From NCBI RefSeq assembly GCF_011926545.1, contig NZ_JAATIT010000007.1:1-64000 (forward strand): DNA of 64,000 bases, read 5' to 3'. Both the position numbers and the translations under genes were made by a program. Shown piece after piece: positions 1 to 8,695 of this stretch. Numbering within the stretch: the first letter of the stretch is position 1; each line of letters starts with the position of its first letter. The notes below the pieces were generated by a model. The model made no database searches. It was given only the letters and a program-made list of their open reading frames with translations, and was not told the origin of the DNA. The DNA is from Sphingopyxis italica. Lineage in GTDB: Bacteria > Pseudomonadota > Alphaproteobacteria > Sphingomonadales > Sphingomonadaceae.

Positions 1-87
1 CGCCAGCTCAACGAGCGCCCCAGAAAAACCTTGATGTATCAGACACCGGCTGAAATGTTCGCTGAGCGTGTTGCGGCGACCCGTTGA
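1..87 (+). mobile_element. IS30-family transposase, C-terminal fragment (left edge)
   Basis: The first 87 bases encode 28 residues and a stop: RQLNERPRKTLMYQTPAEMF and then AERVAATR. The LNxRPRKTL...TPAExF signature is typical of the extreme C-terminus of IS30-family DDE transposases, where it follows the catalytic core. The gene runs in from the left of the window, so its length and integrity cannot be judged. The terminal inverted repeat should lie in the about 90 bases before ccmC, but no copy of the other end is available for comparison. The element sits directly upstream of ccmC, where ccmA/ccmB often lie. Confidence 0.8.
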
Positions 88-177
88 ACCCACCGCCGAA
101 ACCCGTCATTCGCCAAGTCGCGCCGGGCAAATTGCTGGACCCTCCTGTCCGGCTCGCCTAAGGACGACGCGAAACCG

Positions 178-909
178 ATGCACGCCTATGCCAATCCGAC
201 CCGTTTTCTGGCGATCGCCAAGCCGCTGACGCCGTGGTTGCTCGGCGTCGGGCTGCTCTTCGTGCTCGGCGGCGCGTGGGCCGGGCTGACGATGGTGCCG
301 GGCGATTACAAGCAGGGCGAGACCGCGCGGATTCTTTATGTCCATGTCCCGTCGGCGTGGCTCGGCATGGGCGGCTGGACCTCGCTCGCGATCGCCGGGC
401 TGGTGCAGCTCGTGTGGCGGCATCCGCTGTCGGGCATCGCGGCGCGCGCGATCGCGGTGCCGGGAATGCTCTTTACCGCGCTGTGCCTCGCGACCGGGTC
501 GATCTGGGGCAAGCCGACATGGGGCACCTGGTGGGAGTGGGACGGGCGGATGACCTCGATGCTCGTGCTGCTCTTCCTCTACGCGGGCTTCATCGCGCTG
601 ACGAGCGGCGATGACGGACAGCGGCAAGGCGGTTCGCTGTCGCGCGGCGCGGCGATCTATGCGCTCGTCGGCGCGATCAACATCCCGATCATCAACCGCA
701 GCGTCGTGTGGTGGAACAGCCTGCATCAGGGGCCGAGCATCACCTTAGGCGGATCGAGCATCGACAATGCGCTGCTGTGGCCGCTGGGCTTGACGGTGCT
801 CGGCTTTTCGCTGCTATTCGGGGCGATCGTGCTGATGCGGATGCGGCGGATCATCGCCGACAACCGCGTCGCGGCGCGATTGCGGCGACTGGCCGACGAG
901 GAGGGATAG
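178..909 (+). CDS. ccmC: Heme exporter / cytochrome c maturation protein CcmC
   Basis: A 243-residue integral membrane protein with about six hydrophobic segments. CcmC presents heme on the periplasmic face and passes it to CcmE. The tryptophan-rich heme-handling motif WGTWWEWDGRMTS is at residues 115-127, and the two conserved periplasmic histidines are visible at about H56 (YVHVPS) and H183 (SLHQGPS). Length matches the family. The ATG at 178 gives a normal N-terminus. It is the first ccm gene in the window, and ccmA and ccmB are not seen; only an IS30 tail lies upstream. ccmD follows after 4 bases, so the rest of the operon is cotranscribed. Confidence 0.95.
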   Translation: MHAYANPTRFLAIAKPLTPWLLGVGLLFVLGGAWAGLTMVPGDYKQGETARILYVHVPSAWLGMGGWTSLAIAGLVQLVWRHPLSGIAARAIAVPGMLFTALCLATGSIWGKPTWGTWWEWDGRMTSMLVLLFLYAGFIALTSGDDGQRQGGSLSRGAAIYALVGAINIPIINRSVVWWNSLHQGPSITLGGSSIDNALLWPLGLTVLGFSLLFGAIVLMRMRRIIADNRVAARLRRLADEEG

Positions 910-913
910 AGGC

Positions 914-1087
914 GTGACGGGGGTGATCAGCGGGGGCGGGCAATGGGCGTATGTCGCCGCAGCCTATGGGCTGACGGCGCTGCTGACCGGCGCGGTGTTG
1001 TGGACGAGCTGGCGCGCGATGAAAAAGGCCGAGAAGCGCAGCGATGCGCTGCGTAGGGATCGCAGGGAACTACAAGATGGGCGGTGA
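914..1087 (+). CDS. ccmD: Heme exporter protein CcmD
   Basis: A 57-residue protein read directly from the DNA. It starts at GTG 914, four bases after the ccmC stop, and ends at TGA 1085-1087. CcmD is a small single-span membrane protein that helps release holo-CcmE from the CcmABC complex. The family signature (aromatic, then AYG and a hydrophobic helix) is present as WAYVAAAYGLTALLTGAVLW at residues 11-30. A basic, charged cytoplasmic tail (KKAEKRSDALRRDRRE) follows. Size and position between ccmC and ccmE agree with the family. Confidence 0.88.
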   Translation: MTGVISGGGQWAYVAAAYGLTALLTGAVLWTSWRAMKKAEKRSDALRRDRRELQDGR

Positions 1088-1092
1088 GCAAA

Positions 1093-1177
1093 AAATAGGG
1101 ACTGTCCCTATTTATTATCCGCGATCAGTGGAGCGCGTTGCGCGCGCCTTGCAAATAAATAGGGACTGTCCCTATTT
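1093..1177 (+). repeat. Paired 21-bp palindromes (REPIN-like) between ccmD and ccmE
   Basis: Two copies of a perfect palindrome (arm AAATAGGGAC, centre T, arm GTCCCTATTT) occupy 1093-1113 and 1157-1177. Their flanks show that the two copies are inverted relative to each other: a run of A lies outside the first and a run of T outside the second, with the ATT extensions facing inward. A second pair of the same sequence is at 48385-48467. Paired inverted short palindromes of this size are what REP doublets (REPINs) look like. In RNA, each half and the whole could fold, which may affect ccmE expression. Confidence 0.8.
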
Positions 1178-1186
1178 TTTGAGGGG

Positions 1187-1630
1187 ATGCCCGTGAAGGC
1201 CAAGCATCAACGGCTGATTCTGGCGCTGGTCGCGCTGGGCGGCGTTGCGGGCGCGGGCGTGCTCGCAGCGAGCGCGCTCAGCGACGAGGCGGCCTATTTT
1301 CGCACGCCGGTCGAGATCGAGGACGGCAAGGCCGAAGTCGGCGAGGCGATGCGGCTGGGCGGCATGGTCGCCAAAGGCAGCATCGTGCGCCAGGCCGACG
1401 GCCTGACGATCCGTTTCGTCGCGACCGACGGCAAGGCGTCGGTGCCGGTCGAATATAAGGGCATCGTCCCCGACCTGTTCGGCGAGGAGAGCGGCATGGT
1501 CGCCGACGGCCGGATGCGCGCCGACGGGACTTTCGTCGCCGACCGCATCCTCGCCAAGCATGACGAGCGCTATATGCCGCCGCAGATGGGCGACATGCCC
1601 AAGAATATGAAGGCGGCGGCGGGGGTATGA
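1187..1630 (+). CDS. ccmE: Cytochrome c-type biogenesis heme chaperone CcmE
   Basis: A 147-residue membrane-anchored periplasmic heme chaperone. It has an N-terminal signal anchor at residues 10-30 and an OB-fold domain. The covalent heme-binding site is seen as LAKHDERYMPP, with H125 and Y129, which matches the HxxxY motif of histidine-type CcmE. It takes heme from CcmC and delivers it to CcmF/CcmH. The start at 1187 follows GAGGGG. The stop overlaps the ccmF start (ATGA), implying translational coupling. The gap before it contains the paired palindromes. Confidence 0.95.
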   Translation: MPVKAKHQRLILALVALGGVAGAGVLAASALSDEAAYFRTPVEIEDGKAEVGEAMRLGGMVAKGSIVRQADGLTIRFVATDGKASVPVEYKGIVPDLFGEESGMVADGRMRADGTFVADRILAKHDERYMPPQMGDMPKNMKAAAGV

Positions 1631-3597
1631 TCGCCGAACTCGGTCTCGCGCTCCTCTGGATCGCCGCCGCGCTCGCGTGCCTGTCGCTGGTCGCGGGGAC
1701 ATTGTTCCTGCGCGGCGGGTCCAAGGATCTGGCGGCGCTCGTGCGGCCGGCGAGCGTTGCGCAGGGCGTGCTCACCGCCGCCGCGTTCGGGCTGTTGATC
1801 GCGCTGTTCGTGCGGTCGGACATGTCGGTCGAGCTGGTCGCGCGCAACAGCAACAGCCTGAAGCCGATGATCTTCAAGATCGCGGGGACGTGGGGCAACC
1901 ACGAAGGGTCGATGCTGCTGTGGCTGATGATCCTGTCGCTGTCGGGCGGACTGATCGCTATTTTCGAGAAAAGGCTGCGCGAGGACACGCTGGTTGCGAC
2001 CCTCGCGGCGCAGGCGGCGCTGAGCCTCGGTTTCTTCGCCTTCCTGCTTTTCTCGTCGAACCCGTTCAAGCGGCTGCCGGTGGCGCCGCCCGACGGGCAG
2101 GGGCTCAACCCGCTGCTCCAGGACATCGGCTTGGCGTTCCATCCGCCGACGCTCTACGTCGGCTATGTCGGGCTGTCGGTCGCGTTCAGCTTCGCCGTCG
2201 GCGCGCTGATTACGCGCGAAATCGGTCCGGCCTTCGCGCGCGCGATGCGGCCGTGGGTGCTTGGGAGCTGGATATTCCTGACGCTCGGCATCACCGCCGG
2301 CAGCTATTGGGCTTATTACGAGCTCGGCTGGGGCGGCTGGTGGTTCTGGGACCCGGTCGAGAATGTGTCGCTCGTGCCGTGGCTCGCGGGCGCGGCCTTG
2401 CTCCATTCGGTCGCGGTGACCGCCACGCGCAACGCGCTGCGCGCGTGGACGGTGATGCTCGCGGTGATCGGCTTTTCGATGTCGATGGTCGGGACCTTCA
2501 TCGTGCGGTCGGGGCTGCTCACGAGCGTCCACAGCTTTGCGGTCGATCCCGAGCGCGGCACCTTCCTGCTCGTGCTGATGGCGATCTATATCGGCGGCGC
2601 GCTGACCTTGTTCGCGCTGCGCGCCGGGGCGGTCGCCGAAGGCAAGAAATTCGCGCTGCTGAGCCGCGAGGGCTCGCTGGTGATCAACAATCTGCTGCTC
2701 ACGACGATCCTCGCGCTCGTGCTGCTCGGCACGCTCTATCCGATCGTGGCCGAGGCGATGGGCGAGAAGATTTCGGTCGGGCCGCCCTATTACAACCGCG
2801 TCGCGGGGCCGCTCGCGCTGATCCTCTGCCTCGTGATGGTGGCGGGGCCGCTTTTGAGCTGGCGCAAGGACGACGGCAAAAGGCTCTGGTCCCGCCTGCC
2901 GCTCGCGCTGTTCGCGGGGGCGGCGGTGCTGTTCGCGCTGATCCTGTTCGGCGGCAAGGTCGGCATCTTGCCGCTGCTCGGCATGACCGTCGCGGGCATC
3001 GTCGCGGTCGCGAGCCTCGCGCCGCTGTGGGGACGCAACCTCCGCCGCACGCCGCTGCCGACCTGGGGCATGGTCATCGCGCATTTCGGCGTCGCGGTGT
3101 GCCTTGCCGGCATGGGTGCCGAAAGCGCCTTCATCAAGGAACGGCTGGTCGCGGCGGCTCCCGGCGACGACATCAGGATCGGCGATTTTTCGGTGAAGTT
3201 CGCCGGGGTGAAGCCCGTCGCGGGACCGAATTATACCGCGATCGAGGGCACGCTGGTCGCGACGACCTCGTCGGGGAGCCGTTTCACGATGAAACCCGAG
3301 GCGCGGACTTTCCCCGGGCTGATGGGCACCGCGCCGACCGAGACGAATGAAGCGGCGCTGCTGACGCGCCCGGGCGGGCAGTTTTACGCCGTGCTGGGCC
3401 AGCCGGTGACGAGCGACGACGGCCGCGCCGACCGCTACCAGATCCGCCTGTGGTGGAAACCGCTGGTGTGGTGGATCTGGCTCGGCGGCGCGCTGATCGC
3501 GGTCGGCGCGACATTGTCGATGCTGGGGCGCGCGCAATTGCTGGCGATCTGGCGCGCGCGGCGTGCCCGCAAATTGGAGGAACGTTTCGCGCCATGA
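1627..3597 (+). CDS. ccmF: Cytochrome c heme lyase subunit CcmF
   Basis: A 656-residue polytopic protein of the heme-handling family. The WWD domain is visible as GWGGWWFWDPVENVSLVPWL around residues 232-252. Many hydrophobic segments and family-typical stretches such as GTWGNHEGSMLLW (about residue 88) support the call. CcmF ligates heme from holo-CcmE to the CXXCH motif of apocytochromes together with CcmH. Length fits the family (about 640-660). It overlaps ccmE by 4 bases upstream and ccmG by 4 bases downstream, so all three are coupled. Confidence 0.96.
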   Translation: MIAELGLALLWIAAALACLSLVAGTLFLRGGSKDLAALVRPASVAQGVLTAAAFGLLIALFVRSDMSVELVARNSNSLKPMIFKIAGTWGNHEGSMLLWLMILSLSGGLIAIFEKRLREDTLVATLAAQAALSLGFFAFLLFSSNPFKRLPVAPPDGQGLNPLLQDIGLAFHPPTLYVGYVGLSVAFSFAVGALITREIGPAFARAMRPWVLGSWIFLTLGITAGSYWAYYELGWGGWWFWDPVENVSLVPWLAGAALLHSVAVTATRNALRAWTVMLAVIGFSMSMVGTFIVRSGLLTSVHSFAVDPERGTFLLVLMAIYIGGALTLFALRAGAVAEGKKFALLSREGSLVINNLLLTTILALVLLGTLYPIVAEAMGEKISVGPPYYNRVAGPLALILCLVMVAGPLLSWRKDDGKRLWSRLPLALFAGAAVLFALILFGGKVGILPLLGMTVAGIVAVASLAPLWGRNLRRTPLPTWGMVIAHFGVAVCLAGMGAESAFIKERLVAAAPGDDIRIGDFSVKFAGVKPVAGPNYTAIEGTLVATTSSGSRFTMKPEARTFPGLMGTAPTETNEAALLTRPGGQFYAVLGQPVTSDDGRADRYQIRLWWKPLVWWIWLGGALIAVGATLSMLGRAQLLAIWRARRARKLEERFAP

Positions 3598-4124
3598 CAA
3601 ATCGCTGGGTCCTGTTCGTGCCGCTGGCGATCATGGGGTTGCTGTTCGGCGCCTTCATCTATCGGCTGGTGACGCCCGCCGAAACGCTGATCCAGTCGCA
3701 GTGGATCGACAAGCCGATGCCCTTGTTCGACCTGCCGCCCGCGACGGCGGGGGTCGAGGGGCTGAAGAGCAGTCAGCTCGCCGACGGCAAGCCGCGGCTG
3801 GTCAACGTGTTCGCGAGCTGGTGCATCCCGTGCCGCGCCGAGGCGCCGCAGCTCGAGGCGCTGAAGGCCGCGGGGGTGCCGATCGACGGCATCGCGATCC
3901 GCGACCGGCCCGACGATGTCGCGATGTTCCTGCGCGAATATGGCAATCCGTTCGACCGCATCGGGGCGGACATGCAGAGCAGCGTCCAGATCGCGCTGGG
4001 ATCGTCGGGGGTGCCCGAAACCTTCCTGATCGACGGCAAGGGCATCATCCGCGAGCAGATCCAGGGCGTGATCCTGGCCGACCAGGTGCCGGAGATCGTT
4101 GCGAAGCTCGAGGCGATGAAGTGA
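3594..4124 (+). CDS. ccmG: Thiol:disulfide interchange protein DsbE/CcmG
   Basis: A 176-residue membrane-anchored periplasmic thioredoxin. It has one N-terminal membrane span (WVLFVPLAIMGLLFGAFIY), then a thioredoxin fold with the redox site WCIPC in NVFASWCIPCRAEAP. It reduces the cysteines of apocytochromes and CcmH before heme attachment. The start at ATG 3594 is preferred over upstream in-frame codons because it overlaps the ccmF stop (ATGA) and begins just before the signal anchor. The cis-Pro loop (GSSGVPETFLID) is present. Confidence 0.94.
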   Translation: MTNRWVLFVPLAIMGLLFGAFIYRLVTPAETLIQSQWIDKPMPLFDLPPATAGVEGLKSSQLADGKPRLVNVFASWCIPCRAEAPQLEALKAAGVPIDGIAIRDRPDDVAMFLREYGNPFDRIGADMQSSVQIALGSSGVPETFLIDGKGIIREQIQGVILADQVPEIVAKLEAMK

Positions 4125-4552
4125 CATTGCGGCTGACCCTTCTCTGTCTGCTCGGCGCGCTGGCGCTGCCGCTGGCGGCGCAGGACCGCTTGCCGCCCGC
4201 GCCCTATGCCTATCAGCAGCTCAAGGATCCGGCGCAGGAAGCGCGCGCCAAGGCGCTGATGGAGGAATTGCGCTGCCTCGTCTGTCAGGGACAATCGATC
4301 GCCGACAGCGACGCGCCGCTGGCGGGCGACATGCGGCACGAGGTGCGGACGAAGATCGCGGCGGGCGAGAGTCCGGGCGAGATCAAGGCCTGGCTCGTCG
4401 CGCGCTATGGCAATTGGGTGAGCTATGACCCGCCGTTCGACGGCGCGACGGCATTGCTTTGGCTGGGCCCGCTGCTGTTCCTCGCGATCGGCGGATGGCT
4501 GGCGTTCGGCCGGTTCCGGCGCGGCAAGGATGATACGGAGGACGCCGCATGA
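4121..4552 (+). CDS. ccmH: Cytochrome c-type biogenesis protein CcmH (CcmL-type)
   Basis: A 143-residue protein starting at GTG 4121, which overlaps the ccmG stop (GTGA). It has an N-terminal signal peptide (LTLLCLLGALALPLAAQ) and the redox motif LRCLVCQ with C52 and C55. The family-typical QSIADSDAPLAGDMR follows, and a C-terminal membrane span (ALLWLGPLLFLAIGGWLAF) is near residue 110. It binds the apocytochrome thiols and works with CcmF and CcmG. This is the short form without a fused TPR domain; the TPR part is the next gene. Confidence 0.94.
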   Translation: MTLRLTLLCLLGALALPLAAQDRLPPAPYAYQQLKDPAQEARAKALMEELRCLVCQGQSIADSDAPLAGDMRHEVRTKIAAGESPGEIKAWLVARYGNWVSYDPPFDGATALLWLGPLLFLAIGGWLAFGRFRRGKDDTEDAA

Positions 4553-5232
4553 TCTGGCTTTGGGTCCTGCTCGCCGCGGCGCTGACGATCGGCGGCATAT
4601 TCTGGCTCGGCAAGCTGCCCACGGCGGCGCGGCCGCTCGCCGGGGCGGCGGTGATGCTGGGGCTCGCGGGCTATGCGTTGCAGGGGAATCCGGCGCTGCC
4701 GGGCAAGCCCGTTGTGACGGCTGAGGAGCCCGACGGCTTTGGCGAGGCGATCACCGACCAGCGGCAGGGCATGGCCGAACGTTTTGGTCCCGCGGCGCAA
4801 TGGCTCGGCATGTCCGACGGCTTCGCGCGCACGGGCAAGACCGAGCTCGCCGCGAAGACGCTCGAAAAAGGGCTGGAGAAATATCCCGACAATGTCGACC
4901 TGTGGGTCGGGCTCGGCAACGCGCTCGCCGCGCATGGCGGCGGCATGATGTCGCCCGCGGCGGCGCTCGCGTTTGACGAGGCGGCGAAGCGCGATCCGTC
5001 GCATCCGGCGCCGCCTTTCTTCGCGGGGCTCGCGCTCGCGCAGGGCGGCGACCTGAAGGGCGCCGAGGCGGTGTGGAGCGGGCTGCTCGCGCGCAGCCCC
5101 GCCGATGCGCCGTGGCGGCGCGATCTCGATGTGCGGCTGGCGCAGCTGCGGCAGGCGCTGGGGCCGCGGCTTCCTCCCGAAACCTCGGGCGAAACCCCGG
5201 CCGATGCACCGGCCGGGGACGCCGCGAATTGA
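4549..5232 (+). CDS. ccmI: Cytochrome c biogenesis TPR protein CcmI (CycH)
   Basis: A 227-residue protein with two N-terminal membrane spans (residues about 2-18 and 28-45), then helical repeats of TPR type, for example LEKGLEKYPDNVDLWVGLGNALAAH and FFAGLALAQGGDLKGAEAVWSGLLARSP. CcmI is the apocytochrome c chaperone that presents the C-terminal helix of the substrate to CcmFH. The start overlaps the ccmH stop (ATGA). It is shorter than the long CcmI of some species but matches the compact form seen in ccm operons of related bacteria. It is the last gene of the operon in this window. Confidence 0.85.
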   Translation: MIWLWVLLAAALTIGGIFWLGKLPTAARPLAGAAVMLGLAGYALQGNPALPGKPVVTAEEPDGFGEAITDQRQGMAERFGPAAQWLGMSDGFARTGKTELAAKTLEKGLEKYPDNVDLWVGLGNALAAHGGGMMSPAAALAFDEAAKRDPSHPAPPFFAGLALAQGGDLKGAEAVWSGLLARSPADAPWRRDLDVRLAQLRQALGPRLPPETSGETPADAPAGDAAN

Positions 5233-5271
5233 AACCTGTTCCAAAGGCGCGGGCTCGTCTAAAGGCGCGCG

Positions 5272-7233
5272 ATGACTGCTGAGTCGCAACAGGCGGGCGG
5301 GGGCGCCGCAGCTGCCCTCGAAGCCGCCGCCGACACCGGCCATTACGGCCATGGGCATGAGGGCGATGGCAAGCTGAAGCTGGCCGTCGGCGCGATCGGG
5401 GTCGTGTTCGGCGACATCGGCACCAGCCCGCTCTACGCCTTTCGCGAGACCTTTGCGGGCCACCATTCGATCGATGCCGACCGGCTGCACATCTATGGCG
5501 TGCTGAGCCTCGTCTTCTGGTCGATGATGCTCGTCGTCACCTTCAAATATGTGCTGACGATTATGAAGGCCGACAACAAGGGCGAGGGGGGCAGTCTGGC
5601 TTTGCTCGCGCTGATCAGCCGCTCGTCGGGCGAGAAGCGCTGGACCTGGCCGATCATCCTGCTCGGCGTGTTCGCGACCGCGCTCTTCTATGGCGACAGC
5701 ATGATCACGCCGGCGATGTCGGTGCTCTCGGCCACCGAGGGGCTTTCCTACGTCAACAAGGGGTTCGAGCCCTATATCGTACCGATCGCGCTCGCGATCC
5801 TGATCGGGCTGTTCGCGATCCAGTCGCGCGGGACGGCGAAGGTCGGGATGCTGTTCGGGCCGATCATGCTCGCCTATTTCACGATGCTGGCGATCCTCGG
5901 GCTCATCCATATCGTCGATCATCCGGGGATCATCGTCGAAACGCTGAACCCGGTGAACGCGCTGCGCTTCTTCTATGTCGACGGTTTCACCGCCTTCATC
6001 GCGCTGGGCGCGGTCGTGCTGGCGGTGACGGGCGCCGAGGCGCTCTATGCCGATATGGGGCATTTCGGGCGCGGCCCGATCGGGCTCAGCTGGCTGACCT
6101 TCGTGCTGCCGGCGCTGATGCTCAACTATATGGGGCAGGGCGCGATGGTGCTTGAAGCCGAAATGGGCGCGCGGCTCGGCATTATCCAGGATCCCTTCTT
6201 CCTGATGATGCCCGATGCGTGGCGGGTGCCGATCGTCATCCTCGCGCTGTTCGCGACGATCATCGCGAGCCAGGCGGTGATTTCGGGCGCCTTCTCGCTG
6301 ACCCAGCAGGCGATCCAGCTGGGCTTCATGCCGCGGCTGCGTGTCGAGCATACGAGCGCCTCGGCGCAGGGGCAGATCTATATCCCGATGGTCAATTGGG
6401 GGCTGATGGTGATGGTGATCATCCTCGTCCTCGGCTTCGGATCGTCGAGCAACCTCGCCGCCGCCTATGGCATCGCGGTGACGGGGGCGATGTTCATCGA
6501 TACCTGCCTGCTGAGCGTCGTGCTGTTCACGCTGTGGAAATGGCCGGCGTGGAAGGCGCTGCCGATCCTCGCGGTCTTCTTCATCGTCGATATCGCCTAT
6601 TTCGGTGCGAATTTGATCAAGGTCCCCGACGGCGGCTGGGTGCCGCTGGCGATCGGCCTGACGATATTCACCATGCTGACGACCTGGTCGCGCGGACGCA
6701 AGCTGATGCAGCAGGAAATGGCCGAGGGCGCGATGCCGATCCCGGTGTTCGTCAAATCGGCGGCGAACAGCGCGACGCGCGTCCCGGGGACCGCGGTGTT
6801 CATGACGTCGAGCGCCGACGGCGTGCCGCACGCGCTGCTCCACAATTTGAAGCACAACAAGGTGCTGCACGAGCGCATCATCCTGCTGACGATCAAGATC
6901 GCCGACGTTCCCTATGTGCGCGCGGAAAATCATTGCGCGCTCGACGATCTGGGGCAGGGGTTTCACCGGCTGATCCTGAATTACGGCTTCATGCAGCCGA
7001 TCGACGTGCCCGCCGCGCTGGGGCGCGTCACGAGCTGCGGCGGCGAGTTCAAGATGCTCGAGACGAGCTTTTTCCTGTCGCGCCAGACTTTGATCGCGGC
7101 GAGCCAGCCGGGCATGCCGATCTGGCGCGAAAAATTGTTCGCCTGGATGCTGCGCAATTCGGAAAGTGCGATGGAATATTTCCGCCTGCCGACGAACCGC
7201 GTCGTCGAACTGGGCAGTCAGGTTGCGATCTGA
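5272..7233 (+). CDS. kup: Low-affinity potassium transporter Kup
   Basis: A 653-residue KUP/HAK/KT family potassium:proton symporter. The family N-terminus [19 protein letters not shown] is at about residues 43-61, after a cytoplasmic lead of about 40 residues with a His/Gly stretch ([10 protein letters not shown]). Around twelve membrane segments follow, then a soluble C-terminal domain (from about residue 480) ending in the typical [17 protein letters not shown]. Length is close to the family norm of about 620-630, with the extra residues at the N-terminus. It stands alone, 39 bases after ccmI; no K-sensing element is evident upstream. Confidence 0.95.
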   Translation: MTAESQQAGGGAAAALEAAADTGHYGHGHEGDGKLKLAVGAIGVVFGDIGTSPLYAFRETFAGHHSIDADRLHIYGVLSLVFWSMMLVVTFKYVLTIMKADNKGEGGSLALLALISRSSGEKRWTWPIILLGVFATALFYGDSMITPAMSVLSATEGLSYVNKGFEPYIVPIALAILIGLFAIQSRGTAKVGMLFGPIMLAYFTMLAILGLIHIVDHPGIIVETLNPVNALRFFYVDGFTAFIALGAVVLAVTGAEALYADMGHFGRGPIGLSWLTFVLPALMLNYMGQGAMVLEAEMGARLGIIQDPFFLMMPDAWRVPIVILALFATIIASQAVISGAFSLTQQAIQLGFMPRLRVEHTSASAQGQIYIPMVNWGLMVMVIILVLGFGSSSNLAAAYGIAVTGAMFIDTCLLSVVLFTLWKWPAWKALPILAVFFIVDIAYFGANLIKVPDGGWVPLAIGLTIFTMLTTWSRGRKLMQQEMAEGAMPIPVFVKSAANSATRVPGTAVFMTSSADGVPHALLHNLKHNKVLHERIILLTIKIADVPYVRAENHCALDDLGQGFHRLILNYGFMQPIDVPAALGRVTSCGGEFKMLETSFFLSRQTLIAASQPGMPIWREKLFAWMLRNSESAMEYFRLPTNRVVELGSQVAI

Positions 7234-7332
7234 CGTCGCCGGCGAGGCATGGGCGCGCCCGATTAACTTTCCGACATACGCCAATAAGCGTTTGAACATT
7301 CCGGTCGGTCTTGCGATGCAAGCGGCGAACCC

Positions 7333-8178
7333 ATGAAGGGCGCGCAGCAGATGGATGCCGATAACCGCGATGCGTTGATCCTGCCGGTTCCGCCGGAACC
7401 CTTCGCGCTGATCCTCGGACCCGCGATGCGCGGCGCATCGAGCAACGCGATCGAAACATCGCTTCGGCATATGGGATTGCAGCCCGAGCGGATCGGCGAT
7501 GCGGGCACGGCCCCCGACGCGCGGATCGCCGCGCCCTGTTTTCGCATGGCGTTCGGGGCGGTGTCGGTCCTCGCCGGCCCCGCCGCCGGCGCGGCGCTCG
7601 ATCTGGCCGATCCCGATCATCCGTCGACGAGCCTGCTCGCCGCCAGCCTGCCGCGCGGATGGCGCGAGAGCGGGGATTGCTGGATTTTCATTCCCGAAAG
7701 TGATCGCGCCGTATCGTCGTCGCAGACGACGCGGATGCGCGAATTCTTCAAGATGATGGTGCTGCTGATTGACCTGTTCGATGCCAGCCATCTCTTCTGG
7801 TCGCCCGCGCGGCTATGGTCCGATGCGCCGCAGTTTCGCGCCTCGATCGCCGAAATGCTGGCGAGCGGGATGCCGCCGGTGCTGCACCTGGTCGCCTTTC
7901 GCCGCAAGGATTCGGCGAGCGGCGCGAGCATCGGAACGCGCGGGCTGGCGCTTTTCGCCGGGCAGGAGCTGGAAGCGCGCATCCCGGGGGGCTGGACGGT
8001 CGCCGAAATGGTACGGCGGCTGTCGCGGCTCGCGCTCGACATGATGCTCAACGGCCCGGTCCGCACCGCGCGGACGATGCGCGGGCTGGATGCGGGTGAG
8101 TGGATCGACCTGTTGCCGCCGATGGATGGCGCGAGCCAAAGATCGACGGTGATCGTCGAATTCGGCCGCGACGGTTGA
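7333..8178 (+). CDS. Hypothetical protein, DUF4261-like
   Basis: A 281-residue soluble protein of unknown function with no signal peptide. The segment SIGTRGLALFAGQELEARIPGGW (about residues 196-218), followed by a helical RRLSRLALDMMLNGP, resembles the C-terminal DUF4261 pattern (TRGMxxxGxPExE). This is a resemblance judged by eye. An internal ATG at 7351 (MDADNRDAL) is an alternative start. Its stop overlaps the start of the AHH gene (TGATG), so the two are translated together and may act together. It might shield the cell from, or regulate, the downstream nuclease-like protein, but nothing in the sequence shows that. Confidence 0.6.
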   Translation: MKGAQQMDADNRDALILPVPPEPFALILGPAMRGASSNAIETSLRHMGLQPERIGDAGTAPDARIAAPCFRMAFGAVSVLAGPAAGAALDLADPDHPSTSLLAASLPRGWRESGDCWIFIPESDRAVSSSQTTRMREFFKMMVLLIDLFDASHLFWSPARLWSDAPQFRASIAEMLASGMPPVLHLVAFRRKDSASGASIGTRGLALFAGQELEARIPGGWTVAEMVRRLSRLALDMMLNGPVRTARTMRGLDAGEWIDLLPPMDGASQRSTVIVEFGRDG

Positions 8179-8654
8179 TGCCGGGGCGCGGCTGGCATGG
8201 GGCGCCGCCGCCGCTGTCCGGATTTCAGCGCCACCATTTGATCCCGATCGCCTTGCTCCGACGCGCGCAGATGGCGGCGATGTTCGATCACCTCCACGGC
8301 GAAGGGTTCGCGCTCCAGAATTTCGCATCCAATGGGCTGGTGTTGCCGGCGTGCGAGCCGGCCGCGCTGCGATCGGGTCATGCGCTGCATCGCGGACCGC
8401 ATCGGGGTTACAGCGATGTCGTCGCGGCGCGGGTCGAAGGGATCAGGGCGCATTTCGCGTTACAGGCGCCGGCCGACATCCGGGCAGCGCGCCGCACCGC
8501 CGTCATGCGCCTGCGGCTGTTGCAGGACACGACGCGGCGGGCGCTGACCGACGGACACGGAGGGGGGTTCTGGCTGAACCGGCGCGATCCGATGCGGTTG
8601 TTCGTCGACCGTCCCTATCTGGACGAGGCGATCGACCGGTTGTTCGGGGGGTAG
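8178..8654 (+). CDS. AHH-domain (HNH/Endo VII-type) nuclease-like protein
   Basis: A 158-residue protein. The pattern HHLIP (about residue 18), then N..NGLVLP, then HRGPHRGYSDVVAARVE matches the AHH subgroup of the HNH/Endo VII fold, in which the paired histidines and the later histidines build a one-metal nuclease site. All expected histidines are intact. The start at ATG 8178 overlaps the upstream stop by one base (TGATG). AHH domains are common as C-terminal toxins, but here the domain stands alone with no secretion signal. It may be a housekeeping nuclease or half of a two-gene conflict system. Function is inferred from the motif only. Confidence 0.65.
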   Translation: MPGRGWHGAPPPLSGFQRHHLIPIALLRRAQMAAMFDHLHGEGFALQNFASNGLVLPACEPAALRSGHALHRGPHRGYSDVVAARVEGIRAHFALQAPADIRAARRTAVMRLRLLQDTTRRALTDGHGGGFWLNRRDPMRLFVDRPYLDEAIDRLFGG

Positions 8655-8695
8655 ATGAGGTCGGCTTTGGGCCGATTGCTGCCGTCTTTTACATT

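Noticed and set aside
1093..1177. The paired palindromes considered as plain terminators within the ccm operon
   Set aside because: Each stem has A and T tracts on both sides, but the inverted pairing and the second identical pair at 48 kb point to a mobile repeat. Termination would also cut off ccmE-I.
3450..3593. A longer ccmG starting at 3450
   Set aside because: The extension lies within ccmF in another frame, and the ATG at 3594 with the ATGA overlap directly precedes the signal anchor.
1570..3600. A 676-codon minus-strand frame across ccmF
   Set aside because: Antisense shadow of ccmF; no recognisable fold.
4423..7791. A 1122-codon open frame on the minus strand across ccmI and kup
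   Set aside because: Antisense to well-recognised genes; composition (RR, QH, DRR runs) is that of GC-rich shadow frames and no domain is visible.
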